This document shows, piece by piece, positions 43,129 through 50,019 of a stretch of 64,000 bases of DNA. A model generated the notes under the pieces. It had not been told where the DNA came from, ran no database searches, and was given only the letters and a program-made list of their open reading frames with translations. A program made the position numbers and the translations under genes. This stretch comes from JAQUBU01 sp036677685 (GTDB taxonomy: Bacteria > Bacillota > Syntrophomonadia > Syntrophomonadales > Syntrophomonadaceae). The stretch's first letter is position 1; each line of letters opens with the position of its first letter. The stretch lies in the NCBI GenBank assembly GCA_036677685.1, contig JAVBWA010000016.1, forward strand, positions 62,001 through 126,000, given 5' to 3'.

Positions 43129-43280
43129 CTCGTTCATATATGAGGCGGCGGTATCAATTAAACGATAACCTGTCACAATTGCATCAACACATTGTTCACA
43201 TTCATTCGCATCAGTATCGATAGACTTCAAAGCCAAAGTATAGGCATCTCAACACCATTGTTTAAAATCACGTTTCGCAT
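43129..43280 (-). pseudogene. Remnant of an aldo/keto reductase N-terminus
   Basis: From an ATG at 43280 the translation reads MRNVILNNGVEMPILWL then stops; shifting frame gives ALKSIDTDANECEQCVDAIV and GYRLIDTAASYMNE, which is the N-terminal region of a 2,5-diketogluconate-type reductase with the catalytic Asp and Tyr. A segment is missing between the two parts and nothing of the rest of the enzyme remains. It lies in the 415-base gap between the tetR promoter and the intact reductase. Confidence 0.75.
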
Positions 43281-43339
43281 ACAAAATCTTAAAAAAATTC
43301 AATCTATTGATCATCAATGTTAATAGTTCCTCTTAATTT

Positions 43340-44488
43340 TTAAAACAACGCGGCGGCCTGCGCCATTTTACCAATTATATCCACTCCAAAAGGGCAGTTT
43401 TCCATACACTGCCCGCAGGCGCTGCACTCATCTGCATGATGCTCCAGCAAGTTGTAGTGATCGCGAAGTGTTTCGGGCACTTTATCCTGAACCAGGGCGA
43501 GATCCAGGTACTTGTTCACGGCAGCAATGTTGATACTTTCCGTACAGGGAGCGCAGTGTCCGCAGTACATGCAGTGCCCGTGAAACGCCCGTTTAGGCGC
43601 ATTGGCAAGAATCGTGCTATAATCCTTCTCAGCATCGTCCACAGTGTTATAAGCAAGTGCCGCCAGGATTTCATCCAGCTTGGACACGCCAACCATTACG
43701 GAAGCCACCGCAGGCCTGGTCAGACAATAATGCAGACATTGTACAGGTGTCATAGCGTTTCCGAACGGAGATTGGTTTCCGTCCAGCAATACGCCTGCGG
43801 CATATCCTTTCATAACGGTAATCCCCACGCCTTCGTTCTGACAGGTATGATACAAAAGGCTGCGCTGGGGGTTAATTCCCTCATAGGTCCTGTCAGTAAA
43901 GGTATTCTCCTCAAACAGGATGTCCACGTCATCACTGGCCGGCAGCATATCATAGGCAGCGTTGACACTGAACATGATCACATCAATAATTCCGCTCTTT
44001 ACCGCTTTCAGTGCGATGTCCGGGTTGTGGGTGGAGATGCCCAGGCAGCGGACTACACTCTGGGCCTTCAGCTTTTTTGCATATTCAATAATTTCCCCCT
44101 GCAGGATGCTGTCGTAGTCCCGTTCATCATCTACATAATGGATCATACCAACGTCCACATAGTCCAGCTGCATCCGGGTTAGAAAGTCCTCATATGCCGC
44201 AATGACTTCGTCTATATTTCTTGTTCTGCGGTACTGCCCATTCTCCCACATGGAGCACAAGTGACCTTGAAGCACAAATCTGTCACGAGGATAGCGGTTC
44301 AAGGCCCTTCCCACATGGTTGCGGACATCCGGGTTGGAGTTGTAGATGTCGAAAAAATTAATCCCGCTTTTTATGGAGCAGTCGATAAGCGTTTCGCAAT
44401 CAGAATATTTTTTGTTTTCAAAACCTTCCCCGCCGATGCCGATCTCGCTGACCTTGATTCCTGTCCGTCCTAATTCCCTGTATTGCAC
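43340..44488 (-). CDS. Aldo/keto reductase with C-terminal 4Fe-4S ferredoxin domain
   Basis: The 382-residue protein joins an aldo/keto reductase barrel (about 1-290; start QYRELGRTGIKVSEIGIGGE) to a ferredoxin-like tail with two cysteine clusters, CMYCGHCAPC and CSACGQCMENC. Members of this group are oxidoreductases of unknown substrate. The barrel is unusual: the position of the catalytic Tyr (FFDIYNSNPDVRN) and of the catalytic Lys (RFVLQGHL) do not carry Tyr and Lys, while the His in MIHYVDDE is kept. The GTG at 44488 follows GGAGG by six bases. A MerR-type promoter lies about 180 bases upstream. Pseudogene relatives are nearby. Confidence 0.87.
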   Translation of the reverse strand: MQYRELGRTGIKVSEIGIGGEGFENKKYSDCETLIDCSIKSGINFFDIYNSNPDVRNHVGRALNRYPRDRFVLQGHLCSMWENGQYRRTRNIDEVIAAYEDFLTRMQLDYVDVGMIHYVDDERDYDSILQGEIIEYAKKLKAQSVVRCLGISTHNPDIALKAVKSGIIDVIMFSVNAAYDMLPASDDVDILFEENTFTDRTYEGINPQRSLLYHTCQNEGVGITVMKGYAAGVLLDGNQSPFGNAMTPVQCLHYCLTRPAVASVMVGVSKLDEILAALAYNTVDDAEKDYSTILANAPKRAFHGHCMYCGHCAPCTESINIAAVNKYLDLALVQDKVPETLRDHYNLLEHHADECSACGQCMENCPFGVDIIGKMAQAAALF

Positions 44489-44507
44489 AGTATTCCTCCA
44501 TTCGCTA

Positions 44508-44621
44508 TCAAAAAGCTACCCGGACTTTATCCAGCCAATTCGCAATGTCCTCTCTCGCGTCCTTTACGCGACTGCCGTGGATAGCCATCTCATTTGTTTT
44601 TCCAAATTTTCTGTACAACAA
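44508..44621 (-). CDS. Small ORF with an aldo/keto-reductase-like start
   Basis: A 37-codon frame in the leader of the reductase gene begins at TTG with AGGTGG upstream. Its first residues (LYRKFGKTNEM) look like the N-terminus of a reductase, but the rest (VKDAREDIANWLDKVRVAF) does not. It may be a remnant formed by deletion, or a leader peptide. No function is proposed. Confidence 0.35.
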   Translation of the reverse strand: MLYRKFGKTNEMAIHGSRVKDAREDIANWLDKVRVAF

Positions 44622-44669
44622 AATAAACCCCACCTTTTGTTCAAAATTGCATGAAGTATTTAGACTATT

Positions 44670-44700
44670 AGTATAAGTCTTTGAGTTAACTCAAGGTCAA
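44670..44700 (-). promoter_or_regulatory. MerR-type promoter with 19-bp spacer
   Basis: On the minus strand TTGACC (44695-44700) and TATACT (44670-44675) are 19 bases apart, and the spacer is centred on the perfect dyad TGAGTTAACTCA. Overlong spacers holding such a dyad are the hallmark of MerR-family activation. The reductase gene is downstream. No merR gene is present in the window. Confidence 0.75.
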
Positions 44701-44759
44701 GCATTTTACTAGAATTACAAGTAAAATTTACCGTACTCCTATGGGATAAGATCATTTAT

Positions 44760-46040
44760 TTATACCTCGACTACCTGCCTCAACACCGCATTATAAACCT
44801 CATTAAAGGTCTTCCCGGTTTCTTTGGCGATATTTCTGCAATCTTCATATTCAGGAGCATATTTAGTAAAACCATTTTTCGAAGCCGCCTTTACCCTGAC
44901 CTCGCCAAACTCTGTAGATACATTGATGATTTCTCTGCTCATACAATATCTTTTCAAGCTGCTCCTTCTTATCCCCAGGGTGGTTGTCTCCCTTAAAACC
45001 GTATCGGTAAGCTTATTTTCATCCTGAATTCTTGCAATTATCGTCAGCATGACTGCAGGGCGATTCTTTTTCATATATATAGGAGTGTAAAATACATCAA
45101 GCGCTCCATTTTCAAATAACTGTTCCATCACATAGCCCAACGCTTCACCGTTCATATCATCTATGTTAGTTTCCAAGAGGACTACCTCATCAGCAGTGTC
45201 GTTACAGGTTTCAGCCATCGAGCCCATAACGAGCCTTAAAGCGTTAAAACTTCCGGTATCCCTTTTCCCCATGCCATAGCCTACCCTGTCCACACACATT
45301 GGGGGCATATTGCCGAAGCCTGACGAAAGACACTTTATTATCCCCATTCCAGTAGGAGTAACCAGCTCGGTATTTATATCTGTCTGGATCAGAGGTATTC
45401 CGCTACCGGAAAGCATTACCATCACCGCCGGTACGGGAACCGGTATGTTGCCATGCTGGCATTGTACAAAACCATGTCCGTCGTGGAGTTTTGATGCATA
45501 TACTCTGTCGACTCCAAGCAAATCAAGACATATGGCTGCACCTACTATATCCACAATGGAGTCAACCGCGCCAACTTCATGGAAATGCACTTCATAAATG
45601 TCTTTATCATGCACTTTGGCTTCAGCTGCGGCAATCTCCCTGAATACTTTTTTGCTGAAATCTTTTGCGCCCTGAGCTATTCCACTCTCATCAATAAGTG
45701 CTTCGATGTCTCTCAAGTTTCTTGCCTGATGTTCGTGTGAGTGACTGTGATGTCTGTCATGCTCGTAATTCTGGAGATAATGATCATGAGCATGGACATT
45801 GTTGTCTTCATGGTGACAATAGTCATGGTGTTCCTTTTCATCATTGCTCAGAGTGACTTTAACATCCATGCCGGTTATTCCGTTTCTTATGCATTTATCT
45901 ATAGCAAGCTTATACCCCTCGAGTTTAAGCTTATCAAGCTCTCGCCTGAATATCTGTTCATCAACACCCAGGTCCATCAGCGCTGCAAGAGTCATATCTC
46001 CGCTAATCCCTGAAAAACAGTCAAAATAGAGTACCTTCAT
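44760..46040 (-). CDS. larC: Nickel-pincer cofactor biosynthesis protein LarC
   Basis: LarC inserts nickel into the pincer nucleotide cofactor of lactate racemase and related enzymes. The 426-residue protein is a single uninterrupted frame, unlike the Lactobacillus gene that needs a frameshift. It starts MKVLYFDCFSGISGDM, has a His-rich metal-storing insert (about 78-105), the HFHEVGAVDSIVDIVGAA block and the C-terminal ETNIDDMNGE and GIRRSS motifs. AAAAGGAGG precedes the ATG. A truncated larB lies upstream. larA and larE are not in the window, so the cofactor pathway would need genes elsewhere. Confidence 0.93.
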   Translation of the reverse strand: MKVLYFDCFSGISGDMTLAALMDLGVDEQIFRRELDKLKLEGYKLAIDKCIRNGITGMDVKVTLSNDEKEHHDYCHHEDNNVHAHDHYLQNYEHDRHHSHSHEHQARNLRDIEALIDESGIAQGAKDFSKKVFREIAAAEAKVHDKDIYEVHFHEVGAVDSIVDIVGAAICLDLLGVDRVYASKLHDGHGFVQCQHGNIPVPVPAVMVMLSGSGIPLIQTDINTELVTPTGMGIIKCLSSGFGNMPPMCVDRVGYGMGKRDTGSFNALRLVMGSMAETCNDTADEVVLLETNIDDMNGEALGYVMEQLFENGALDVFYTPIYMKKNRPAVMLTIIARIQDENKLTDTVLRETTTLGIRRSSLKRYCMSREIINVSTEFGEVRVKAASKNGFTKYAPEYEDCRNIAKETGKTFNEVYNAVLRQVVEV

Positions 46041-46088
46041 AAATAAATGCCTCCTTTTTAATCTAGCTCGCGAAATCGCAATTTTACT

Positions 46089-46295
46089 CTACAGCTTATT
46101 TATCATGCTGGCCAGATATCCGGCTCCAAAGCCGTTATCGATATTTACAACCCCCACACCGCTGGCACAGCTGTTGAGCATGGACAATAGCGCCGCCAGC
46201 CCGCTAAAGCTAGCCCCATAGCCAATACTGGTGGGTACGGCAATCACCGGTTTGTCGACCAGGCCCCCTACCACACTGGCCAATGCTCCCTCCAT
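46089..46295 (-). pseudogene. larB: Truncated larB (C-terminal remnant)
   Basis: LarB carboxylates nicotinic acid adenine dinucleotide at the start of the pincer pathway; normal length is about 250 residues. Only the last 68 residues remain (MEGALASVVGGLVDKPVIAV, GYGASFSGLAALLSMLNSCA, NIDNGFGAGYLA). They match the conserved AIR-carboxylase-like core well, but the sequence upstream of 46295 shows no LarB similarity in any frame, so the 5' part is deleted. The remnant is well preserved, suggesting a recent loss. It sits 48 bases before larC. Confidence 0.85.
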
Positions 46296-46483
46296 TATTT
46301 TTTATACATTATTTTCGGGAATGAGTGCCACTATTTAATTAACTATTAATTAAGATTACGATTAGATTAGGAAGGATCAATCGGTGGGACTCGGTACTTT
46401 TAATGATTATCCAGGGATATCAGGAAGCTTTTGTTAAGTCCCTGGAGCCATTATCAAATCGGTAAATCACCGAGGATTAGGTT

Positions 46484-46617
46484 TGGAATCAATATAAGTG
46501 GTCCCCGCAGGGGGGAACACACCTCTGCAAGGAGACGGGGGGATTAGAACCCGCCGCCTGTTTTGTTAATAGGAACCCAAGCGCTTAAATAAGCGGAGGA
46601 CAGCTTTTCCTCGTTAT
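46484..46617 (+). repeat. Family 1 intergenic repeat, copy I (variant start)
   Basis: Starts GGAATCAATATAAGTGGTCC, the segment shared with copy C, instead of the usual hairpin. It then has AACACACC, GGGGGGATTAGAACCCGCCG, CCTGTTTTGTTAATAGGAAC, GCGCTTAAATAAGCGG and ends CCTCGTTATGA just before the zur stop. The other part of the 326-base gap (46296-46483) is AT-rich and shows no gene or site. Confidence 0.83.
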
Positions 46618-46621
46618 GATT

Positions 46622-47044
46622 TCAGCGGCAGCTTTTACAGTAGCCGTAAACCTCAAAACGACACTCCAGCCCGGAAAACTCCTGAAGGTCACCAGCGCTT
46701 AAAACATTTAACGGGCAAAAATCAAGAGCTGCTACTTTGCCGCATGACTTGCATATTAAATGATGATGGTGTTCTAATTTGTGATCATGCAAAGCATAAT
46801 AATATATGCCATTGTTTTCTTTATCTACCCGGCATAATAATGATATACCGGTCATGGCATCAAGATTGCGGCAGACCGTGGAAAAGTGCGCTGCCTTATC
46901 CCTTTCCGCGAGCTTTTTATATATCTCGCTCGCAGTTACCCAGCCCGGCATTTCCAGCAGAACTTCCAAAAGCAATAGCCTGCTTTTGGTAAGTTTTAAA
47001 CCATTTTGCAGAAGTTTGCCCTTCAGTGTTAATAAACTGGGCAC
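46622..47044 (-). CDS. zur: Fur-family regulator, probably the zinc sensor Zur
   Basis: A 140-residue Fur-family repressor with a winged helix (about 10-85), a His-rich hinge (HDHKLEHHHHLI) and two structural CxxC pairs (CKSCGK and CKSCR). It is the last gene of znuA-znuC-znuB-zur, with its start right at the znuB stop, so zinc sensing and control of its own uptake operon are the most likely roles. A manganese or peroxide sensor is possible but less likely given the genes it travels with. Confidence 0.85.
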   Translation of the reverse strand: MPSLLTLKGKLLQNGLKLTKSRLLLLEVLLEMPGWVTASEIYKKLAERDKAAHFSTVCRNLDAMTGISLLCRVDKENNGIYYYALHDHKLEHHHHLICKSCGKVAALDFCPLNVLSAGDLQEFSGLECRFEVYGYCKSCR

Positions 47045-47929
47045 TTATACATTCTCCTTCCCATTTTTAAAATACTGTTTCTCACTATCCAAATATACAG
47101 TCTGAGTTCTGTGCTGTTTAATTTTTTGCACCAACAATCTAAGTAAAAATATCAGACTATAGCTAAAAACTGCAAGAATAACAATAGAAGCTCCGGAAGA
47201 AACATTCAGTACATATGACACCCACAAACCCGCCAGGCTGAGAACAATGCCTATTAAAATCGACCAGGCCATAATTCTAGCAAGGTTGAAGCTAAGCCAG
47301 CGGGAAATGGTGGGGGGTACGCAAAGCAGGGCCAAGATAAGAATAATACCCACCACTCTGATCATAACCACCACGGTTACGGCAATAAGCAGAAACACCA
47401 GGTATTCCACAAAAACTGTGTTGAGTCCCAGAGCAGTACTGAACTCCTCATCAAAAAGGTAAGCTTGCATTAAGTTATAAAAAGCCAGTACCGTCAGCAA
47501 AATGAAGGCATCAAGTATACACATGTATACTAAATCCAGCCTGGAAACAGTCAGGATATCGCCAAAAAGATAAGAAGTCATGTCGGGCGGGTAACCTGGT
47601 GTAAAAGCAATGAAAAGAATACCCATAGCCATTCCCAATGGCCAGAACATACCTACCAGTACATCCGAATTCACATTGGAATTCCGTTTGATGGCGGTAA
47701 TTCCTAGGGCCGAAGCTGCAGTAAAGCCCAAGGCCCCCAGAATGGGCTCAATTCCCAAATAATAACCCAGCCCTATGCCGCCAAATGCAGTATGTGCAAT
47801 TCCCCCGCTCATCATCAAAAGCCTTTTTTCAACAATTATGGTCCCTATAATACCGCAGGCAATGCTAGCCAAAACTGCGCCCAGGACCGCATGCTGAAGA
47901 AACGTATATTTCAATATGCTCTCTATCAT
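47045..47929 (-). CDS. znuB: Zinc/manganese ABC transporter permease (ZnuB type)
   Basis: The membrane channel of a metal-uptake ABC transporter. The 294-residue protein has about eight or nine hydrophobic segments, the N-terminal HAVLGAVLASIACGIIGTII and the conserved MMSGGIAHTAFGGIGLGYYLG block near residue 40. Its start overlaps the znuC stop by four bases. Neighbouring ATPase, binding protein and regulator support zinc as substrate. Confidence 0.92.
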   Translation of the reverse strand: MIESILKYTFLQHAVLGAVLASIACGIIGTIIVEKRLLMMSGGIAHTAFGGIGLGYYLGIEPILGALGFTAASALGITAIKRNSNVNSDVLVGMFWPLGMAMGILFIAFTPGYPPDMTSYLFGDILTVSRLDLVYMCILDAFILLTVLAFYNLMQAYLFDEEFSTALGLNTVFVEYLVFLLIAVTVVVMIRVVGIILILALLCVPPTISRWLSFNLARIMAWSILIGIVLSLAGLWVSYVLNVSSGASIVILAVFSYSLIFLLRLLVQKIKQHRTQTVYLDSEKQYFKNGKENV

Positions 47930-48705
47930 AAACTTCCTCCATGCCTGCCTAATACCCGGTGGGGTACACCATGAGCAATCAGTTCTACGGGGCAGCCATA
48001 GAGCTGCATGACTATTTCACTGCTGATATTGGGTTCCCCGTGATAATGCAGACGGTGATTAATACAAGCAATGCTTTGCACATAGGAACTGACCGCCAGA
48101 GTGTCGTGGGTTACAAGCAGAATGCTTACTTCCTTGTTTAATTCCTTGAGAATGCTGTAGATCTCACTGCTGGATGGCGCATCCAGACTGGCAGTGGGTT
48201 CATCCAGCAAGAGCAATTGCGGTTTAACCACCAGAGCCCGGGCAATAAGAGTTCTTTGCAACTGCCCGCCCGACAGCTGCCCAATCTGGCGATGAGCCAA
48301 ATTAAGGATATCCAGACGATCCAGATAATATTCGACCAGTTTCCGGTCATCACTGTGGTACCGGTGGAAAATCGGTCTTTGCCCGGCCATGCGCCCCATT
48401 AACACCATATCCCGAACTGAAATAGGAAAGTTTCGGTTTATAGCAGCAGTTTGAGGTACGTAACCGATCTGCTTGCAGACCTTGGAAGCTTCGCTGCCAA
48501 AAACCTTGACTTCTCCGGCAGTAGGTTTAATCAGCCCCAAAATCAGTTTTAAAAGAGTGGTTTTGCCTCCGCCATTGGGACCAATTATGCCCATGAAATC
48601 ACCTTCCGAAACCGAAAGGTTTATATCATGGAGGGCGTTGATATCACCATAATTTACTTCTACATTTTTTAGATTGATAATCTCTTGTCTATCCGTTGTT
48701 TTCAC
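47926..48705 (-). CDS. znuC: Zinc/manganese ABC transporter ATP-binding protein (ZnuC type)
   Basis: The ATPase of the metal-uptake transporter. It shows Walker A GPNGGGKTTLLK, the signature QLSGGQLQR, Walker B LLLLDEPTA and the switch His in LLVTHD. The start is uncertain: the GTG at 48705 lies inside the ribosome-binding site GAGGTGA, and the in-frame codon at normal spacing is ACG (48696), an uncommon start. The length from GTG is 259 residues. It is followed by znuB with a four-base overlap and preceded by znuA. Confidence 0.93.
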   Translation of the reverse strand: MKTTDRQEIINLKNVEVNYGDINALHDINLSVSEGDFMGIIGPNGGGKTTLLKLILGLIKPTAGEVKVFGSEASKVCKQIGYVPQTAAINRNFPISVRDMVLMGRMAGQRPIFHRYHSDDRKLVEYYLDRLDILNLAHRQIGQLSGGQLQRTLIARALVVKPQLLLLDEPTASLDAPSSSEIYSILKELNKEVSILLVTHDTLAVSSYVQSIACINHRLHYHGEPNISSEIVMQLYGCPVELIAHGVPHRVLGRHGGSL

Positions 48706-48732
48706 CTCGTTAATCGTTTAAAAAGCTAATAC

Positions 48733-49644
48733 TTAATTATCCTTTAACACCTGTTGAAAGATCCTGGCCGTTTTTTGCAGATTCTCAATATAATCCGGAG
48801 CCAGAGGCGCAATCATTTCAGTTCTTCCTCCAATTTCCGCTGCCAGAGTACGGGCTTGTTTGCTGTCCAATTCGGCCTGGTAAAAAACCACCTTTATCTT
48901 TTCCTTTTTTGCCAGATCAATAACCCGTTGCAGATCAAGCGGTGAAGCCTCTTTGCCTTCCTCCTCCAGAGCCACCATTTTCAAGGCATATTCATCGGCA
49001 AAATAAGCAAAAGCCGGGTGATAAACAATAAAGGTACGGTTGGGAATATCCTTCAGAGAGTCTTTAATCTCAGCATCGAGTTGATCCAATTGAGCCATGT
49101 AATCCCGGGCGTTTTCGGCATATACGGATTGATGAGCAGGATCTATGGCAGTCAGTTCCCGGGCCATAATTTTGACCATTTCTTTTACCCGTTTGGGCGA
49201 CAGCCAAATATGCGGGTCTTTTTCTCCCGGAGCTATCTCTAAAGCCGGATAAACCTTTTCCACCTGCGCGGCCAAATTAATAATTTGCAAATTCTTATTT
49301 AAGCTGGCGGTTTTGGGCAATATACTGGCCTTTTCACAGGGTACGCCAATGGTAAAATATAAATTGGCCTGACTAAGCTTTTCCATAAGCTGGGGATTAG
49401 GGGCATAATTCTCCGGGTTGTAGCCGGGCGGTACCAGAGTTATAATCTCAACGTTATCCCCGCCAACAGCCTTGACAAAGCTTGCCTGAGGGACGATGCT
49501 TACCGCCACCTTAATCCGAGTAAGCTCATCACCTGCCGCGGGTTTTGCTTTGGGTTTATCTTGTTCCTTGGCACAACCGGCAATTGCAGCTAATACTACG
49601 ATGAAAACTACCATAAGTATTAACCTATAATTGGTCTTTTTCAC
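48733..49644 (-). CDS. znuA: Zinc/manganese ABC transporter substrate-binding lipoprotein (ZnuA type)
   Basis: The membrane-anchored metal-binding protein of the transporter. It has a signal peptide with lipobox IAGC (C24), then a cluster A-I binding-protein fold. Metal-ligand motifs DPHIWLSP and YHPAFAYFAD are present, but the first family ligand, normally a His in PHxY, is replaced (NPENYAP). The GTG at 49644 follows AGGAGG by seven bases. It is the first gene of znuA-znuC-znuB-zur, with a palindrome overlapping its promoter. Confidence 0.9.
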   Translation of the reverse strand: MKKTNYRLILMVVFIVVLAAIAGCAKEQDKPKAKPAAGDELTRIKVAVSIVPQASFVKAVGGDNVEIITLVPPGYNPENYAPNPQLMEKLSQANLYFTIGVPCEKASILPKTASLNKNLQIINLAAQVEKVYPALEIAPGEKDPHIWLSPKRVKEMVKIMARELTAIDPAHQSVYAENARDYMAQLDQLDAEIKDSLKDIPNRTFIVYHPAFAYFADEYALKMVALEEEGKEASPLDLQRVIDLAKKEKIKVVFYQAELDSKQARTLAAEIGGRTEMIAPLAPDYIENLQKTARIFQQVLKDN

Positions 49645-49667
49645 TAAACCACCTCCTGAATAAACTA

Positions 49668-49715
49668 ATTTTAATGAAAGAAAAGAGTAAATGCAAGTAC
49701 TTGCATTTACTCTTT
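49668..49715 (-). promoter_or_regulatory. znuA promoter with overlapping 34-bp palindrome: candidate Zur operator and feoA terminator
   Basis: On the minus strand TTGCAT (49691-49696) and TAAAAT (49668-49673) are spaced by 17 bases. The -35 lies inside a perfect 34-bp palindrome (49682-49715; half-site AAAGAGTAAATGCAAGT). A protein dimer bound there would block znuA, fitting Zur. The same sequence is a 17-bp stem followed by UUUUCUUUC in the direction of feoA, so it can also end the feoBA message. Which use is real cannot be decided by eye; both are possible. Confidence 0.7.
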
Positions 49716-49778
49716 ATGATACACGGTTAATAGTGGTTTTATTCAAAGCACGGATATTTTTTAGGTTTTTAAAATAAT

Positions 49779-50006
49779 TTAAGGCAAAATCTCTACCTCC
49801 ACAGCTTCAGCCATTCCCCGCCCCAGAGCAATCTGCATCTCCCCCACATTAAAAACCAATGGGCCTCTAAAAGGATAAGAACTGAGCAGTTCTATCTCAA
49901 CCCCTGGCATAATGCCCATTTCAAACATTCTCCTTTCCGCTTTACTTCCTTTGCTTATGTTCATTATTTTCCCTTTTTGCCCCGGTTTCATTGCCGTTGA
50001 TTTCAT
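49779..50006 (-). CDS. feoA: Ferrous iron transport accessory protein FeoA
   Basis: FeoA is an SH3-like cytosolic protein that supports FeoB. The product of about 75 residues matches the family (GQKGKIMNISKGSKAERRMF, MGIMPGVEIEL). GGGAGG lies seven bases before the ATG at 50006, preferred over a TTG two codons upstream. It follows feoB by 13 bases, an order reversed from the more common feoA-feoB. The palindrome at 49682-49715 probably ends the transcript. Confidence 0.93.
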   Translation of the reverse strand: MKSTAMKPGQKGKIMNISKGSKAERRMFEMGIMPGVEIELLSSYPFRGPLVFNVGEMQIALGRGMAEAVEVEILP

Positions 50007-50019
50007 AAACAAACCTCCC

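Noticed and set aside
43436..44182. 248-codon plus-strand open frame
   Set aside because: Antisense to the ferredoxin-type reductase; it arises because that gene has few stop codons on the opposite strand.
45735..45807. Histidine-rich stretch as a separate domain or frameshift in larC
   Set aside because: It is continuous with the frame and typical of the LarC middle region; no frameshift signal is needed here.
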